Source of the DNA: Forficula auricularia
Taxonomy: Eukaryota > Arthropoda > Insecta > Dermaptera > Forficulidae
Length of the DNA stretch: 64,000 nt
Reading direction: 5' to 3'
NCBI GenBank assembly: GCA_024734495.1
Contig: JALMQS010000225.1
Span: 10,712,039-10,776,038 of the forward strand
Each line of letters begins with the position of its first letter. Position 1 is the first letter of the stretch. Shown piece by piece: positions 1 through 11,409 of this stretch. Made by a program: the position numbers and the translations under genes. Below the pieces are notes generated by a model. It had not been told where the DNA came from. It made no database searches and worked only from the letters and a program-made list of their open reading frames with translations.

Positions 1-917
1 CCTTATCAACTATTTATGGATTTTGAATAAAAAATAAAATTTAATTTACTTGAAAATTTTACTATTATTTTAATTAGTATTTCATATAGAGATGAATGGA
101 AATAATTTCATTGGAATATCTTTAAAATAATTACTTTTTAACCCCTTGAAAAAAACAGAAAATTAGGTAGGATAAGGATAAAGTCTACAGAGCTTAAAAT
201 TTTTTGAACCATTACTTTGTCTGGAATAAATAATTGATCAATGCCAAAAACCCTATGGTATTTAGATGGGAAACTTGCATCGCTGTGCGTCACAGTGGTT
301 AAAATTGAGATAGAGACTTTGAAACTAGGGGAATATTTTTTTTTATTTATTTCGAACCATATGAGTCTCTGTAACTTTGAAAATTCGCAAATACCCAAAA
401 TAAGTACTACCCTTGTATGCAAGAATGAAATTTTGAGCCCTCATAATATGGACATATGTAGGAATTGTGTGTAATCGTATTTTCTAAATATTTCTTTCTT
501 ATTTAGTTCCAACTTACCCATACTATTGTGCCATGTAAGAAGTTCCGATTTTTATTAAACAATTTTGTTGATATTAACGTTTTTTAATGCGTAGTCCGGT
601 CGACGAATGTTTACTTATAATTAGAGACCGGATTCCTATGCACTAGCATATTTTGTTTCCGCCACATACGACCCAGGGGATCAATTATCTATCCGAATCA
701 TGCATCTAGGATACTGTCGGTTAAATTTTATACTGCATATTTTTGTATATTTGAGTAATAATGCATAAAATTGCATATTTGAAGAATATTGCATAAAATT
801 GCATATTTGAAGGATTATTTAGGCAAAATACCGATTTTTTAAAAGTAAATTTTCGGTGAATGAAAAGAATGAAGAAATAAAATTGGGGACATTATTTTTT
901 TTTCAGGCCTTCGGTAA
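1..917. other. AT-rich DNA, no gene seen
   Basis: No convincing coding region. Near 762-822 a short unit ending in TTGCATATTTGAAG occurs twice in tandem. The short open frames here have no recognisable domain. Confidence 0.5.
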
Positions 918-1325
918 CTATAGCCGATTGGACCCTCCATTATGAAAAGAAGAAGAAGAGATTGTATGGGCTGGGCGGGGGTATTTGTGGATACGGGTCT
1001 TAAACAGCTGAAGGTTATAAGTTGCAGGAAAGATGGAGTCTCTGGAGGTCATAGGGATAAAAGAGTTTGCGAAAGCGCTTGTTCGATTTTTGTCCAATTT
1101 GACAGCGAAGGGGCGTTGAGCGTTCGAAAACCGTATGTTTCTCGTAAAGAGGACTTTAGGTGGATAATTGATTTCAGCTCTACTGAACAGACACTACGAA
1201 GTATCTGTAGTACAGGGAAAGGGCGGAAACGGCTCTTCGTTGAGCCAGGGAGTCGAGTGAGTTAGTTAGGGCCGGGTCTCCTATTAGTTTAATTGCTCGT
1301 TTTTTGAATTGCATCCAGTGTATCT
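918..1325 (-). pseudogene. Jockey-like LINE reverse transcriptase, C-terminal remnant
   Basis: Read on the minus strand this is the C-terminal tail of a Jockey-type non-LTR retrotransposon polymerase. Near 1325-1200 it reads IQKRAIKLIGDPAL and then SLAQRRAVSALSLYYRYF. A shift of frame follows, and from about 1165 to the stop at 918-920 one frame runs through FANSFIPMTSRD and YNLQLFKTRIHKY, motifs usual at the end of these polymerases. Catalytic RT motifs are absent, so the copy is 5' truncated as well as frameshifted. A second copy of the same tail lies at 45950-46225 and a related fragment at 41440-41915. The plus-strand open frame across this interval is only a shadow. Family membership is by remembered motif similarity, so the clade name is moderately secure. 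Confidence 0.75.
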
Positions 1326-1329
1326 ACGG

Positions 1330-2104
1330 TTAAAGCGAAACGAATTTTAAAAATTAACCCTATTTTTATTTAGAAAGTTTTTGACAGGAATACTCAACAT
1401 TCCATGATAAATAATATTTTTTTATTTTTAATTTGATTAAAAATGTTAGTGAAATAATAGGATCGCATTTCACTTTTGAACAGGACCCTAAATATAACGT
1501 CATTCACTACGGATACCCCTAATTCTACACTAGTTACAGAATAGATTTTAATTATTTTAATGAATTATAAAAATGATAATTTTTATTTTAAATGACCCTT
1601 CTACACATTTTGATTTCTTAGTTTCTCTATAGTTTAAAAAAAAATTTTTTGAAACCTACGTCTCAATTTTATCCAATTTTTATTATCACCATAATACGTT
1701 TGATGATAAGAAAAAATTGATTATACTATAATTTAGTATAGATTATTCAATCATTATGATGTTCTCAAAAAGATAAGTAAATTAGTATATAATAATAATT
1801 ATTATTTCCATTTTTATACTCTAATTGATCGTTTGATAACTGGCTCTGGATTATCACCTTTCTTTGCAAGTGTTTTAGGCTAAGTTAATTTAATTGTTTT
1901 ATTAATAGACTTGCTGCGACACCCATCTTTAATGAGCCTCTCTTTAGCCAGGGACTATCCTCCTGAACCTCCTCCACTGCCTAAAAACATCCTATAAGAG
2001 GCTTTTATAAAATTTAATTTTTTTTAAATTTATTTATACATCTGTTGTATATTTATTAAAGTGGATCAGCACATCATTCATTACACGTGACTCGTTTATT
2101 ATAT
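1330..2104. other. AT-rich DNA, no gene seen
   Basis: Long A/T runs and no recognisable coding frame, RNA or repeat structure. Confidence 0.45.
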
Positions 2105-3072
2105 GATATTACTTTATTATAGACATGAAACAAATAACATAATTTTTAGAAAAAAAACCGAATTCAAAAAAATTAAATGCAACAAATAAAATAATAAGAA
2201 CTCAAAAATCAAATAAAATGCACTAAAAGCCATAAAATAATTATATAAACAAAACAAATAAACATAAACAGGCTCATAAACAAAGAAGTTATGTGTGAGC
2301 ATACAGAACAAAAAAGGTTCAATACCAATGAGATTTAGTTTTTTAACAATTGGAAACAATACTGAACACAATGCAAAAAAATCATCAAAATCGGTTCACA
2401 ATTGGCGAAGAAATCGAGTAACATAGACAAAAAAAATTCAGTCGAATTGAGAACGTCCTAGTCGGAGAGCCCCATGACCCATTTTTCATGAAGTGTTTGA
2501 TTCAAGTAGATATTTCACCTAGAGGTACAATAGCATAGACGAGAGGAATCGGCTGCTTGATCTGCTACGTGCTACTGCGCATAGGATAAAGTTGTAAAAA
2601 AATGTTCGCCAAAAAAGCGTTTGATTCAAAATCCAACAAATACTATTCGACAGTTAAGTTGATTTTAAATAAAATGAACTAAGCCAGACACTTTTAGGGA
2701 GCAACACTGAGCCAGACAACCCTAAAGTTGCTTTTTTTAAATAAAGCAACTTTAGGGTTGTCTGGCTCAGTGTTGCCCCCCCTAAAAGTGTCTGGCTTAG
2801 TTCATTTTTAATTTAAAATCAACTTAACTGTCGAATAGTATTTGTTGGATTTTGAATCAAACGCTTTTTTTTGGCGAACATTTTTTTACAACTTTATCCT
2901 ATGCGCAGTAGCAGCAGTACCCAGGTAGATCAAGAAAAACAGCCGATTCTCACTCATCTATGCTATTAATACCTCTAGGTGAAATATCTACTTGAATCAA
3001 ACACTTCATGAAAAATGGGTCATGGGCCTTGAACTATCCTCCTTTTTTGAAGTTGGTTAAAAAAAATTAAAA
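2105..3072 (+). repeat. Interspersed repeat A, copy 1, split by a palindrome
   Basis: Segments 2105-2460 and 3031-3072 together match the 3' part of a family also present at 26230-26640 and 47230-47635. Shared landmarks are AAAATCGGTTCACAATTGGC, CATAGACA followed by an A run, and the terminal CCTCCTTTTTTGAAG then TCGGTTAA-like tail. Here the match stops after GAGAAC at about 2454 and resumes at GAAC near 3031, so the palindrome between them is an insertion. The class of repeat A is not known to me. Confidence 0.65.
2461..3030. repeat. Large palindrome (foldback element) inserted in repeat A
   Basis: Two arms of about 260 bp are inverted copies. CCCATGACCCATTTTTCATG near 2470 answers CATGAAAAATGGGTCATGGG near 3007, and GCCAGACAACCCTAAAGTTG (2711) answers CAACTTTAGGGTTGTCTGGC (2746), leaving a loop of about 15 bp. 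Flanks GAACGTCCT (2451) and GAACTATCCT (3031) could be a degenerate target duplication. No hammerhead core or coding frame is seen in the arms. Confidence 0.8.
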
Positions 3073-3334
3073 TAAATGTCCTCAAATAAGTTAACTTACA
3101 GGCGTTGGATTCACATACTTGTACTCAGGTGAATGTGTTATAAGCCGAAATGAATGCTGTAACAATTTTCGCGTGTCCTCAATATGCTCGTGCCATACAA
3201 TATATTTTTTTGTAATACCAGATGAGAAAGAACTATGTGAGAGAGAAAATAATCCATAGCTTTTTCAGTAAGATCTGGTGATATATGGTACCCATGTGTT
3301 TTTTCTAAAGTCTGATCCATTATTTTAGATATAA

Positions 3335-3432
3335 TAATAAAAAAGTGCGTAAAATTGCGAGGTAGGTTTCACTTTTTTCGATTTTTCATTTTTGTGAAAC
3401 CTACCTTGCAACTTTACGCAATTTTTATTATT
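3335..3432. repeat. Short palindrome
   Basis: GCGTAAAATTGCGAGGTAGG on the left answers CCTACCTTGCAACTTTACGC on the right around a T-rich loop. It is followed at 3440 by ATGTTTCACCTAGAACCAAC, a motif that recurs near 20964, 36299, 54817 and 58462 and, inverted, near 23930. Confidence 0.65.
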
Positions 3433-3654
3433 ATATTAAAATGTTTCACCTAGAACCAACACCTATCTCCTTGAAAGTCATTATTTTAGACACTGAGTAT
3501 TGATCACTTTATAGTAAATCAGGTCTGTAAAACCCGTGGACCGCAGGCCGCATGCGGCCCATCACTGCAATGATTGTGACCCAACTTAAAATCATAAACT
3601 TCCTTATAACATTGAGATTTATATGTAGAGATATATTTATTCCCTTTTTTCGAA

Positions 3655-3790
3655 ATATGAATGTACATTTGTACAATACGTGAAGCTTTTTCAAGAATAA
3701 AATTCACTAAAAGCAAAATTATAAGCTCAACTATATAAGATAAAAAAAATAATGAAGTTTCGAATATTTAAAAATTCTTCTTCTCATATT
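3655..3790 (+). pseudogene. hAT transposase C-terminal remnant, copy 1
   Basis: The plus strand encodes a run ending FSRIKFTKSKI. It resembles the hAT dimerisation region, where CEQLFSRMKxxKSKxR is usual. It is the same sequence family as the remnant at 4235-4600, in the same orientation, and is too short and broken to function. Confidence 0.5.
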
Positions 3791-4234
3791 TTCATTTTCT
3801 AAAATATTTATTATTTCAGTAATTTATATGCTACGACACTAACCAAGTCTATATAGTTATCATTCTAGTACAAGGAGACTAGGAATTGGGGTTTTCTAGA
3901 ACAATCACAATTAATTGATAATTTCTCTCCTGGACTAAAATTTGTCAAGACTTGTCTTTTAGATCTTTGCACGTTCTTACATGTCAATAAGCAATGGATA
4001 GTCAGGGATTATTATATCCGTGACCCTTTTAAAAAATAAATTATCATTCCTCATATCCGTTAATCCCATTCGATTTAAATCAGTACTGTCCAACCCGTGG
4101 CCCAATATAAAGTCATAAAATTCTTAAAATATTGATTTATATGTGGATACTGTAAAACACACACTTTGGCCTGATAACTTTTTCTCTAAAATAAGAAATT
4201 TGAAAATCTACTGTGAAGTTTTCGAAAAATAAAA

Positions 4235-4600
4235 GTGGTAATTTTAAATTTTGAATCTGGAACTAGATTTCAAGATTTCCGAAAAAATAATCATCATTTT
4301 GGTTACATATTTTCGACTTCATTTTCATTAGAAATAAATTTTCTACTTGCAAACTTTCTGATTGAATGTTCTAGAACAACAATTAGATACCGATCTGAAA
4401 GAAAAATTGAATATTGTCTCTTTATTAGAATTTTATATTAATTATCTAACCAGGAAAAAATATAAACAAATACTAATACATAATATCACTTTTTGTAAGT
4501 ATGTGTATTTACATGTACGAGAAGCTATTTTCAAGTATAAAATTTACGAAAAGTAAAATTAGAAGCTCACTATGAGCTAAAAAAATAATAAAGTTCTTAT
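4235..4600 (+). pseudogene. hAT transposase C-terminal remnant, copy 2
   Basis: Several frames together give the C-terminus of a hAT transposase of the type found in ZBED5/FAM200-like proteins. RFQDFRKN and FSLEIN come from the frame beginning at 4235. DTDLKEKLNIVSLLEFY and YLTRKKY come from the frame at 4362. LFSSIKFTKSKIRSS comes from a third frame near 4515-4560. This order matches the family: a stretch before the hAT dimerisation domain, then CEQLFS and KSKxR. At least two frameshifts interrupt it. It lies inside the hAT element 3520-4727 and presumably belonged to it. Confidence 0.6.
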
Positions 4601-4735
4601 TTCTACCTTATTAACTCTATTTTTAGAATAACAAATATCAATAGAATTATAATATTTTATCCGCGCTCCGAGACAATATTTTTTCTTCAAATGTGGCCCA
4701 TATAATCCAAAAGGTTTGACACACCTGATGTAAAT

Positions 4736-5690
4736 AATTCTTAATGGCGGCTGATTTCATGGATTGAAGTTGTTTACAAGAATTGACGTTGATGTGAATG
4801 TATAAATAAATAATAAACTTGCGGAATGTAGAGGGGACTATAAAGAAAAGTGCAACTTTACTCACGTCGTGCGAGAAAATTGTATGTACCTACAATCGGT
4901 TTACCCCCACCAAACGTCTTTAGAACATCTCAATTTCGTGATTGGCTTTACAAAAAATACTTTTCGAAAAATGATGATTGATGAATTATTATAGCTTCTT
5001 GGTCTGATCTTATAAATTAAAAAATAAATAAATAAAATAAAATATTTCATTGAAGTAATTTATTTTTCTCTTGCACACTAAATTAAATGGGCCTCAAGCA
5101 TCCAATAAAATGAAATAATTTATAAGTTCAGTTATTTCTTATTTTATTGATTTTCGATAAAAATTTGTCACTGGTAAAATTTCTCAAGGGATCAATACAA
5201 GGTACTTGGTCAGTTACATTTTTAAAACGGCCGTTTCTCTAAAATAAAATAGAAGTAAAAACTCGTGTTCTTGTCAAATGTAACATTAAAATATCCAAGT
5301 TTAATCTGATAAATTCACATTAATTCAATTACGAATCGCGAATGTTTCTTTTTATTTCATTAAAATTTTTTACCTTTTTCCAAATGAAACTCTGTTACCA
5401 CTGTTAGCGTGGTTGTTCATGTATTTTGCTTTGCATATTGATGGGAGGAAAAGAGACTTTCCCAGAATGTGTGTCTTGCTCAGAAACTCGTAAACAAATT
5501 TACTCAAGCCGTAAACATGGGCCATGGGCAATGCAACTTTTTAACAGTCTCGTAAGATAATCAAATTATTATCATGACCGCAGGATGACTTGAGGGAAAA
5601 GAGAACGGGGGCAACAACTAATAGGGATGGTCATTTGGGAAGCATAAACCTGTGATCTGTCCACCAGATATCAGTTCACTGATTTCATTT
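4736..5690. other. AT-rich DNA, no gene seen
   Basis: No coding frame, RNA gene or strong repeat recognised. Tandem GATA units at 5714-5730 mark the end of the next feature. Confidence 0.45.
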
Positions 5691-5693
5691 TCA

Positions 5694-6410
5694 TTTTCGA
5701 TTATTACTTTACTAGATAGATAGATAGATATTTTATTTGTACAGAGCAAATTTGTTATACAAAATAGTTGTGCATTATTTTCCAGATCATTATAACAAAT
5801 AACTGAAAAAAAGTTCATTGAAACAGACACAACACAAAAAATACATATAGATCAACAGCAAGCAAATGGACAATCAGAAAATCAAAAAACAAACCAATAC
5901 AATACATACCGTTATAAAACAAAAATAAACGAACATAATACAAAATGTACACAAATATGAAAAATAAATTAATGTAATATAAATGTGCAAAAAATCCAAA
6001 ATAATTAAATATAAGTAACAGAATATACAAAAAAAAAAACAATATATAAATAAATAAGTCCAATAGAAAATAACAAATAATAAACAAATATACAGAATAA
6101 AGCTTAAATTAATCATTTCATCACTGGAAAGCAAGTCAAAAATCATTCATTAATGACAAATGATCGCAATTTTAAGGCCCCTTCCAAATAGTAATATAGT
6201 CGGTTAACATCATGGTCGGTAAGTGGGTTCATACATCTGTCGCTCATTGAGTTGTCTAGGAAATTGCTCTCTCAGGCCCTCATAGATCGGCCATTCACAT
6301 ATTAGAACGTACAAATTTTCCTTTTTAAAGGTATTGCATAAATTACACAGTTCTTCTGGGTTTATCTTGTATACATTTAAGCTGAAGTATATAATTCTAA
6401 CCATAATCCA
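5694..6410 (-). pseudogene. LINE 3' end: polymerase tail and T-rich 3' UTR
   Basis: On the minus strand the frame 6404-6210 contains ELCNLCNTFKKENLYVLICEWPIY, a C-x2-C followed by a cysteine-containing stretch, as in the C-terminal zinc-knuckle-like motif of several LINE polymerases. After a frame change, NRLYYYLEGALKLRSFVINE follows and then a stop. The next 450 bases read as T-rich non-coding DNA and end with AATAAAATATC and tandem TATC units at 5714-5730, which fits a LINE 3' terminus. The 90-residue hydrophobic open frames at 5815-6146 come from this T-rich tail and are not genes. A second element of the same general design lies at 24960-25865. The clade is not determined. Confidence 0.55.
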
Positions 6411-7255
6411 ACAGTTTGTACATCGGAGTGTACTCTGATTTGATTATCTTGTCTCTATCAATTTTATAGTAGTAAATATTACGTTACTATATCTAATATA
6501 GCGGAAAGTAATCTTTGTATTCGTGTTAAAAATTATTCATGTTTGTGTTTCGAAATTTTTAAATGGAAATAAACGATTTTTTTCACTTAAGAGCGAAGAG
6601 GGCACAGAATAAATAATTTTAATTACCAATTCACAATCACCAGATGTCATTTTTGTCGATTTTTTCCTCTATATCATCTCATCCTCTATGGTATTGCATT
6701 CACTTTCGGAAGGTTCACGTTTCAAAGTATCCTATCTATTGCTTCATTCTCACCTTATCCATGATAAATAAAACTAAATTTGATATCTCACTTATTTTGG
6801 ATGAATAAGCTACGGAACCCTCGCTATGCAGGCCGACTTATCATTAGCACAACTTAGTGGAACACTATAGGAGAATATATTGTTTTGATTTAATTGGATC
6901 CTGGAGAAAAATAATTTTCAATCATGTATCTCTGGATTTCGGTACACACGTTAACTCAAGAATAGAGATTTGTTTTACAGACATGCTCTGTCGATGGTTT
7001 TGCTATTTGGAAACACTTATGAGGCATAAGCCCAGAATTGACAAAGGACCGTCAAAGATAATAGGAGAATATTAAGGGATCCAAAATCTTATAGAGATAA
7101 GAGGAAGAGTTTACTTTTACAAATTCTTACCCTTTTTTGGATTTTGAGTTAATTTTACATATTCTGTACAATTGAATTTAATAAGATCTAAATAATATTC
7201 TTAAATCCTCTACGTCATCTTCTTCTTCTTCTCTTCATCGTCTCTTTTATCTATG
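6411..7255. other. No gene seen; one unrecognised open frame
   Basis: A 72-residue plus-strand frame at 6857-7075 has no motif I recognise and normal AT-rich composition, so it is probably random. Confidence 0.4.
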
Positions 7256-7263
7256 GGTCCCCC

Positions 7264-7428
7264 AGAGGTGGACCGCGATTGGAATTAGGTGTACACCGTC
7301 TTTGGAATTATTTGGAATTACAAAGGAATTCATTAGACAATCTATTGTCATCTATTGTCTTCTACTTGGAAATGAAAGTGGAAGTGGAAATAGATGTACA
7401 GAATTTTAGGTCTCGGTTCACCCCTCGC
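7264..7428. mobile_element. MITE family K, copy 1
   Basis: A 165-bp element with imperfect inverted ends (AGAGGTGGACCGCGATTGG; TCTCGGTTCACCCCTCG). It is inverted relative to copies at 42895-43037 and 61345-61503, sharing TGTACACCGTC and TCTACTTGGAAATGAAAGTG. Flanking GGTCCCCC and GGTCCCCT look like an 8-bp target duplication, which suggests a hAT-like mobiliser. Confidence 0.75.
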
Positions 7429-7436
7429 GGTCCCCT

Positions 7437-8594
7437 ATCCATCCTGTCAATCACCTCAAGAATGTTCCTGTCCACTGGTCCAGTCAATTTTTTCTCCCTA
7501 TCCTATCTGTCAAATTTTGTGTCTGTCTTGATTTCGATGTATATTTTTGCATGGTCAAACAAACTTCTCTTTATCTTTAGTCCACACCATTTACAACACA
7601 ATAGAAAAGAAGAATTTATTGGATATAAAGTTTATTATTCTCTAACAGGTGGGCAGTCTTGAAAAAGTTTCAGCTTTTTCTTCCATTTTTGTTTGGTTTC
7701 ATCAATGACTAAAAAGATACAGAAAGACATGTAGGTATGTTTTTGACATTGAAGTAATTCAGCGCCGCGCCTGTAAAGTGAAGTGTATGCATTTGAATAG
7801 TACGCCCTGCATTGCGGGTTGCGTTGACAGGCGCTGAATATCTCTAGTATAAATTTTATCACTAGCTTTGTATGATGTACAAATAACAAGTGAGAATACG
7901 ATTTACTGATGTTCATTTAGAAAACTGTTTACGTGTAACGACAACATCAGTCAATTTTGATGCACTTAGCTCCTCAAAACAATGTCAGACGTCGTCTCAC
8001 TTTTAAATATTTTTAAATTGACTAATAAATATGTTTGATTCTCAGTAAGGTTTATTTTCTTCAAAAAAATAAATATACCTACCTAATTCTTGTTTTGTTT
8101 TTTTTTTGTCTTTTTTTTACATTAGACCAGGCAAGTGTTTGACCTCGATCTCACCTGCTGGAAAGCGAAGATGTGGTCGCAACTATAGCACACTCGCTTG
8201 TTTGGTTTAGTTAACAAAAAAAAAATTAGGTGCGTGGCCCTACAGGAAATATTATTTCTAAAATTTGGCCCGTCTGCTGTGCGGTTGACCACCCCGGTCC
8301 TAGACCCTTTAATCGATTTGTACGAAATTTAGAGTATGCACCCTTATACAAATATATGATTATGAAAATGACTCACTTTGTAAAATTAATAGTGCCCCTA
8401 GGGGGGGGGGGGGGGGTACAAAAATAAATTTAAAATAATTAAATTTTCAAACAAATATACTAGAAAGCTATTTATCCTAGGAGTTCCATATTTAAAAGGA
8501 GAAATGATTTATTGCAAATAGTCACAAAATTAAGCGTTCTTTCCTTTAAATAAATTAACATTTTTTTAAACATTAGTTTTAATTTTTTCTGAAC
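7437..8594. other. No gene seen; G tract
   Basis: Contains an imperfect inverted pair (TTCAGCGCC at 7758 and GGCGCTGAA near 7831) and a run of about 17 G at 8401-8417. No coding sequence is recognised. Confidence 0.4.
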
Positions 8595-8596
8595 TA

Positions 8597-8807
8597 ATTG
8601 AACCGCGAAAGTTAAATAATATAATCAATAATTTTTAAAAATGTAGAATTAACAAAAGAAATTATTGAATATATTATTTAAGCAAAGCATTGCAGTACAC
8701 ATGCAAAGATCCCGGGTTCGAGCCCCGGCTGATCCTTTTGTCTGTAATAAAAATAAACTTTTCTTCGTTCCCTAAATTTAAATATTATTTAACTTTCGCG
8801 GTTCAAT
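8597..8807. mobile_element. MITE with 26-bp TIRs and an internal tRNA-like arm
   Basis: Left end ATTGAACCGCGAAAGTTAAA (8597) is repeated inverted at the right end (to 8807), and both are flanked by TA (8595-8596, 8808-8809), as in the Tc1/mariner group. At about 8708-8735 the interior holds CCGGGTTCGAGCCCCGG, a perfect T-arm with an RNA polymerase III B box, but no A box or 5' tRNA half is visible. Confidence 0.7.
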
Positions 8808-8809
8808 TA

Positions 8810-9395
8810 CTTCAAGAGTTATTTCGTAATTGATTATAAATTATTTTATTAAACATTATAGAAAAGAGAGTGTACGATAAAGTTAAGTAATTTAAAGGAA
8901 TTTTTCAAAGAATTTAGATTACTAATAAATATATTGTGCAATAGGTCAAACTTAAATTGTAATTCATTCTTTCCATTCAAAGTTATAAATACTAGTATCT
9001 ATTCGAAAATTATAATAATAAACATAAACGAATACGATACATATTGTGTATTATATTATTGTGGAGATATTTCCTGTCATATCGACACTTTTAATATTGC
9101 TTTTGTTTAACGAACATGGGCTTAATTAGAAAATCCATTTTTATGTCCGAAACCGTTATCATGTTGTTATTATTATAAATGTACTGCGGTGTCTGAACCA
9201 AGCTGACTCATAAATGTTTCATCAACTCAATCAAATAGCCAATTTTTTGGCTTTATGTTTGAAATTAATTTTAGAATGAAAAATCATGAAAATAAAATGA
9301 ATTACACCCGTCTCTCGATTTACACGGTAGATTATGTTTCCATGACAAATCGAGTAAATCCAAATCATGTAAAATGAAACAGGTTGCATTTAAAA
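8810..9395. other. AT-rich DNA, no gene seen
   Basis: Nothing recognised beyond short A/T runs. Confidence 0.4.
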
Positions 9396-9535
9396 TAAGC
9401 TGGCGTGTTCTGATGTGGCCATCCACTTGACTTTACCATACAACCTGGCCCCTCACTTATATTTAATATTTAATAAAATTATTTATAATCATGTAGGGAG
9501 GGGGGTTAGTTTTTTGATTTTTAGACCAAGGCTAA
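9396..9535 (+). repeat. Interspersed repeat B, 5' fragment
   Basis: Matches the start of the B copy at 53270: GATGTGGCCATCCACTTGAC, then TTTACCATACAACCTGGCCC. The match is lost after about 140 bp. Confidence 0.75.
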
Positions 9536-9548
9536 TCTTTTGTCTCAA

Positions 9549-9700
9549 TATATATATATATATATATATTTGTAACTCTTTTTAATTTTAATTCCCACAC
9601 ATATTTATAGTATATTTGGTATATTTGTATATTCCGTATATGTTTATTTGCATTAAGCGGAGGACATTCTCATTGATTTCTCTTTATGAATTAAGCTATC
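9549..9700 (+). repeat. TA microsatellite and family M arm
   Basis: A TA run at 9549-9570 is followed by a single arm of palindrome family M, recognised by TTTATTTGCATTAAGC then GGAGGACATTCTCATTGATT. Full M copies are at 37147-37416 and 54928-55190. Confidence 0.55.
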
Positions 9701-9974
9701 TGATTTTGAAATATCCAAATTTTAAAGATATAAAGCAAAGAAAAAACCTTCTAAAATCACGGATTTCTCATAATTTCTTTAGAACTAGATACTTGAGCTA
9801 GCTTGAAATTTGATATGGAGATACTTTTAAGATAGAAAATAAGGATTTTAAGATGAAATTTAAGGTTTTTAATGATTTTTTTATTTGAAAAAATATTAAA
9901 TTCATTTAGTTAAAAAAAAAATTATATTGGTGTTGTTATCATTCATGATGAATATTTTTCTTGGTTATTGAGTA

Positions 9975-10522
9975 CTTGGACTTGAAATAAAATTAGAAGT
10001 TAAAATTCGAAATGTTGCTATGTTTCACAGTATATTTTTCTGCTTGCTCGGGCAATATTTGAACTTAACCTCATCGTTAAAAGTAATATATAGATCATTA
10101 CAACGTATGTCGATCAAAATTCACCAAAGCAATTATATACTTTTCTTTTTTACACTATTTTTAAGAAAAACACAATCGCATTATAAGGCATAACTGATAC
10201 AGATAGATAATAATATTAATAAAAATAAAGAATATTTTTTATTTAATGTATTATCATTGACAAGATTCTTTATTTTTATTAATATTATTATCTATCTGTA
10301 TCAGTTGGGCCTTATAATGCGATTGTGTTTTTCTTAAAAATGGTGTAAAAAAGAAAAGGATGTCATTGCTTTGCTGAATTTTGTTCGAAATACGGTGTAA
10401 TGATCTATATTACTTTTTTCGACGAGGTTAAGTTCAAATATTGCCTAGGGAAGCAGAAAAATATATTTCGAAACGTAGCAACATTTCGAAAATTTAACTT
10501 CTAATTTTATTTCAAATCCAAG
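9975..10522. repeat. Large foldback element, 548 bp
   Basis: Arms of about 260 bp are inverted copies. CTTGGACTTGAAATAAAATT (9975) answers AATTTTATTTCAAATCCAAG (to 10522), and the inner arms meet near 10250. The right arm holds GCAGAAA, then TATTTCGAAACGTAGC, resembling the 3' half of a hammerhead core, but the expected CTGAnGA is missing. No coding frame is seen. Confidence 0.85.
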
Positions 10523-11409
10523 TCAGCCACAAAGAAAAATAAATTTAAATAGTAAAAAAATCATCATATATTTAGATGCAGAGAATTTATATGCGAATGT
10601 ATTTTATTCAGAAAAACAGACCGATATTATATATAGTTTCACTAATAGAGTCACGTTTTACTTTTTAAACGATAGCTTATATTAAGAAGATCCTTTCAGT
10701 AAGTAGATATAGGTATAACAAAACCTTGCTTTGATCTTTCGTATGAACGATAGTTTAATTTTTTAATTTCCTCATTCTGGGATTTAATTACTTTTGAGTT
10801 GTCGCTATCACATACACTCATGCTTAAGCACACATAATAATACAAATAATTTGCTAAAAATTGTCTTTTTGTCTTAATGGAATCATTCTTAAAACTAAAA
10901 TTTCCTAAGCAAATCCAAGTTTTTGATTGTCTCTTACTAGTCGATAAATGAAAGTGAAAAAATGTTTTCAAAACATTATTCTGGAAAAATCAAATAACAT
11001 ATTATTTAAAGGATGTCTTAAGAATAATTGGATGGTTCATTATTCTTCTTTCTACGTCAAGCTGGCTTCAAACATTGAGATTACTAAGGTGAGTATTCTT
11101 TCTCTGCAAGTAATGTCGTGGAAAATTGTTCGCTGGGAGAGTTTACAGTTCGGTGCTTTTCTCTCTATTTGACGAGGCGTCTTTGATTTTTGTGAGCGAT
11201 GAAAATTTGCTAACGACCCAGAATACTATGCGCTATGTACTCATTACTCTGGTTTCTCATTTTAATTAAACTATTATTAGTTATTTTTTCCAATTTCGGC
11301 ATTGTGATGTATTTATTAAAACATTTATATACAAGAGTATTTATTTGTTTATTTTTATTTAATAACGTAACCAGTCAATTTCTGAAGAAAAGTTCTCAAG
11401 AAAATAGCT
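10523..11409. other. No gene seen
   Basis: Two open frames of 74-91 residues (10696-10971 minus, 10948-11172 plus) carry no motif I recognise. Confidence 0.4.

Larger units (their letters stand above)
3520..4727 (+). mobile_element. Degenerate hAT-type DNA transposon
   Basis: Left end CAGGTCTGTAAAACCCGTGG at 3520 and right end CCAAAAGGTTTGACACACCTG ending at 4727 are imperfect inverted repeats with the look of hAT termini (GCGGCCC-rich subterminal DNA at 3545-3565). Flanks TAGTAAAT (3512-3519) and ATGTAAAT (4728-4735) agree in the last six bases, which fits an eroded 8-bp duplication. A second left-end-like start, GTCCAACCCGTGGCCC, occurs at 4088, so two related copies may be joined. Transposase remnants are listed separately. 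Confidence 0.65.

Noticed and set aside
942..1265. 107-residue plus-strand frame
   Set aside because: It is the antisense shadow of the Jockey-like polymerase tail on the minus strand.
5815..6146. Two 90-residue hydrophobic open frames on the minus strand
   Set aside because: They come from a T-rich LINE 3' UTR; overlapping frames give similar F/Y/L-rich products, which indicates composition rather than a membrane protein.
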